From: Actinobacteria bacterium 21-64-8
Lineage (GTDB): Bacteria; Actinomycetota; Acidimicrobiia; Acidimicrobiales; RAAP-2
Assembly (NCBI GenBank): GCA_002255315.1
Contig: NCBD01000011.1
Location: 1 to 15,394 of the forward strand
Reading direction: 5' to 3'
Length of the DNA stretch: 15,394 nucleotides
Position numbers and translations under genes: made by a program. This document shows, piece after piece, positions 13,705 to 15,394 of this stretch (positions within the stretch are counted from its first letter, which is position 1; each line of letters starts with the position of its first letter). The notes beneath the pieces were generated by a model, which saw only the letters and a program-made list of their open reading frames with translations, was not told the DNA's origin and made no database searches.

Positions 13705-14391
13705 GTGAGCCTCTTGGTCACTCCCATCACCGATCTCGCCGCTCGCGTCGGGTTATCGAGGGCGAGCGCACTGTTGGTGACGGCCATGACGCACTCGAGC
13801 TACGCCGCCGAACACGACGTCGAGTCCAACGAACGACTCGAGTTTCTCGGTGACGCGGTCGTGGACCTCGCGGTCGCCGAACTCATCGTGCGCGACTACC
13901 CCGAATTAAACGAAGGCGGCGCCTCGCTGGTGCGTTCGCGCGTGGTGAACGAGTCCTCGCTCGCCGACGCGGCGCGCGAACTCGGGCTGGGTCACGTGGT
14001 GCGTGTGGGCCGCGGCGTGCACAAGGAAAACGGGCTCGAGCGCCCGTCGTTGCTGGCCGACGCCTTTGAGGCGCTCGTTGCGGCGATCTTTCTCGAGCGT
14101 GGCTACGAGTGCGCGCGCGACTTCGTTGGCGACGCGCTGGGGCGAATCGTCGAAGGGGCGATTAAAGAGCCCGGCTCGGTTGATCCGAAGACTCGACTTC
14201 GTCAGTGGAGCGAAGCGCGTGGTACCGGCGCGCCCACCTACGACGTCACCGCCGAAGGTCCGTCGCATGATGTGAACTTTCGCGCCGGGGTCTACGTCGG
14301 CGGCGAACTGCTCGCGCGCGGTCAAGGACGCTCGAAAAAAGCCGCCGAGGCCGACGCGGCGCGCCGAGCTTGGGAGCTGCGCGATGCCTGA
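13705..14391 (+). CDS. rnc: Ribonuclease III
   Basis: This 228-residue endonuclease cleaves double-stranded RNA in rRNA maturation and mRNA turnover. The RNase III signature NERLEFLGDAV is at 42-52. Metal-binding acidic residues correspond to Glu46, Asp50, Asp119 and Glu122 (in LLADAFEALVAAIF). A linker beginning DPKTRLRQW leads to the C-terminal dsRNA-binding domain, which ends GRSKKAAEADAARRAWE. Length matches bacterial RNase III. The GTG start at 13705 has an AGAGG close upstream. The 3' end overlaps mutM by 8 nt, so the two are probably translationally coupled. Confidence 0.97.
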   Translation: MSLLVTPITDLAARVGLSRASALLVTAMTHSSYAAEHDVESNERLEFLGDAVVDLAVAELIVRDYPELNEGGASLVRSRVVNESSLADAARELGLGHVVRVGRGVHKENGLERPSLLADAFEALVAAIFLERGYECARDFVGDALGRIVEGAIKEPGSVDPKTRLRQWSEARGTGAPTYDVTAEGPSHDVNFRAGVYVGGELLARGQGRSKKAAEADAARRAWELRDA

Positions 14392-15286
14392 GTTGCCCGA
14401 AGTAGAAACGGTGCGCGCGTCGCTCGCGCGTGACATGGTTGGCAAGAAAGTTAAGTCGGCCGCGGTCACCAACGGCCGCGTCGTGCGTCGCCACAAGAGC
14501 GCCAAGGAGTTCCGCGCGCTGCTCGAGGGCCACGCCATGAAGAGTGTCCAACGCCTCGGTAAAAACCTCGTCATCGCGCTCGATAACGGCTCGCACCTCG
14601 TGATTCACCTGGGCATGAGCGGTCAGCTCCTACGCGCCAAAGGGTCCAAAGACCCCAAGCCCAAGCACACCCACGTCGTCTTCACGCTGTCACCCGCGGG
14701 TGAACTGCGCTACGTGGATCCGCGCACCTTTGGCGAACTCTACGTCTCGACACCGCCCGCCGAAGGCGACGTCGTCGAGATTTCGAAGTTCGCGCGCCTG
14801 TCGATTGGTGGTGACGGGATGGCGCTTCGCCGGGCGGTGCCCGAGCTCGCGCACCTCGGCCTGGACCCGCTCGAAGATCAAATTGGCTGGGACCGCCTCG
14901 CCGCGGTGCTGCGCTCGCGCACGACGCCGCTGAAGGCCGTGCTGACCGATCAGGACATCATCTGTGGCATCGGCAATATCTACTGTGACGAAATTCTCTT
15001 CGCCGCCGGACTTCGCTTTGACCGTCCGGCCGACTCACTCTCGACCATCGAGATCCGTCGACTACACCGTTCCACTATTGAGATTTTGAGTGACGCGATT
15101 AAGCACGGTGGCTCGACCCTCGACGACGAGCAGTTCGTCGATCCCGACGGCAAGCCCGGCGACTACCAGGACCTCCATCAGGTCTACAACCGAGAGGGCC
15201 TGCCGTGTTTCGAGTGCCGTACACCGATCGTGCGCGAAGTCTTTCGCCAACGCGCCACGTTTTATTGTCCTAAGTGTCAGAGCTAA
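14384..15286 (+). CDS. mutM: Formamidopyrimidine-DNA glycosylase
   Basis: This 300-residue bifunctional glycosylase/AP lyase removes 8-oxoguanine and formamidopyrimidines from DNA. The N-terminus MPELPEVETV gives catalytic Pro2 and Glu3. RLGKNL supplies the conserved catalytic-pocket Lys58, and NIYCDEILFAAGL is the helix-two-turn-helix. The C-terminal zinc finger has C275/C278 and C295/C298, with Arg290 in the RQRATFYC hairpin matching the conserved DNA-binding arginine. The Mut-type fpg start and complete zinc finger favour MutM over endonuclease VIII. It is slightly longer than the E. coli enzyme (269). It overlaps rnc, and a 9-bp hairpin begins at its stop codon. Confidence 0.96.
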   Translation: MPELPEVETVRASLARDMVGKKVKSAAVTNGRVVRRHKSAKEFRALLEGHAMKSVQRLGKNLVIALDNGSHLVIHLGMSGQLLRAKGSKDPKPKHTHVVFTLSPAGELRYVDPRTFGELYVSTPPAEGDVVEISKFARLSIGGDGMALRRAVPELAHLGLDPLEDQIGWDRLAAVLRSRTTPLKAVLTDQDIICGIGNIYCDEILFAAGLRFDRPADSLSTIEIRRLHRSTIEILSDAIKHGGSTLDDEQFVDPDGKPGDYQDLHQVYNREGLPCFECRTPIVREVFRQRATFYCPKCQS

Positions 15287-15309
15287 ATCTCGCCCGCCAC
15301 GGCGAGATT
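15286..15309 (+). terminator. Hairpin immediately after mutM
   Basis: AATCTCGCC (15286-15294) and GGCGAGATT (15301-15309) form a perfect 9-bp stem with a CGCCAC loop, starting on the last base of the mutM stop. No U-run follows. It may end or protect the mutM transcript, or serve as an operator, since its right arm ends 3 bp before the smc -10. Confidence 0.5.
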
Positions 15310-15311
15310 GC

Positions 15312-15317
15312 TAGCGT
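15312..15317 (+). promoter_or_regulatory. -10 box of smc (leaderless)
   Basis: TAGCGT is followed by 6 nt and the GTG at 15324, the same spacing as thiL and rsmD. It suggests that smc is transcribed separately from the rnc-mutM unit. Confidence 0.45.
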
Positions 15318-15323
15318 CGTGCC

Positions 15324-15394
15324 GTGTTTCTAAAGAGACTGTCCATGAAGGGCTTTAAGTCCTTCGCCGATAACACCGTCCTCGAGTTCGAGCC
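15324..15394 (+). CDS. smc: Chromosome segregation protein SMC, N-terminus (partial at window edge)
   Basis: The first 23 complete codons read MFLKRLSMKGFKSFADNTV followed by LEFE, closely matching the start of SMC ATPases, which begin the N-terminal half of the ABC-type head. SMC organises and helps segregate the chromosome as a condensin. The protein continues past the window, so the Walker A, hinge and coiled coils are not visible. The GTG start is supported by the strong family match at the very first residues. Position after mutM is the usual actinobacterial arrangement. Confidence 0.92.
   Translation, partial: MFLKRLSMKGFKSFADNTVLEFE

Overview
This window looks like chromosomal DNA from a high-GC actinobacterium, most likely an Acidimicrobiia-type lineage. 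The taxon is inferred from gene order, not from a marker match. Evidence for it: the order thiL - rpmB - fakA/yloV - recG - rsmD - coaD - sepIVA-like - DUF177 - rpmF - plsX - acpP - rnc - mutM - smc closely resembles the conserved actinobacterial block known from mycobacteria. Supporting traits are GTP-type PEP carboxykinase, many GTG/TTG starts, a strong GC third-position bias and many apparently leaderless promoters. No phage, IS element, CRISPR array, rRNA or tRNA was found.

Region 1 (1-4916): the end of an unidentified gene is coupled by a GTGA overlap to a small exported cysteine-containing protein. A 12-helix MFS transporter and a type II NADH dehydrogenase (ndh) follow. On the opposite strand lies pckG, convergent with ndh so that the two stop codons overlap.

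Region 2 (4917-6314): thiL diverges from pckG across a 61-bp gap that holds a perfect 9-bp dyad and two overlapping -10 boxes. rpmB (zinc-type L28) is inverted relative to its neighbours. It diverges from the fakA-like gene across a second gap with the same overlapping -10 geometry, a 12-bp palindrome and a leader hairpin.

Region 3 (6315-15394): a dense, all-plus-strand housekeeping block. It covers acyl-phosphate and phospholipid synthesis (fakA-like, plsX, acpP), DNA repair and chromosome maintenance (recG, mutM, smc), ribosome and RNA processing (rsmD, DUF177/YceD, rpmF, rnc), CoA synthesis (coaD) and a septum-type coiled-coil protein. Genes are mostly joined by 4-8 nt overlaps or short gaps. 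Extra promoters appear before rsmD, acpP and smc.

The main surprise is damage in the middle of this block. The 5' half of rpmF (L32) and the 3' end of the DUF177 gene are missing, leaving an out-of-frame fusion near 12300. About 390 bp further on, plsX is split by a frameshift near 12684. Both are normally core genes, so this is either a local sequence/assembly fault or real decay backed by copies elsewhere. I found no convincing novel multi-gene system. The other notable signals are regulatory: TANNNT-N6-RTG leaderless promoters, symmetric divergent -10 boxes, and helically phased AGTGA repeats.
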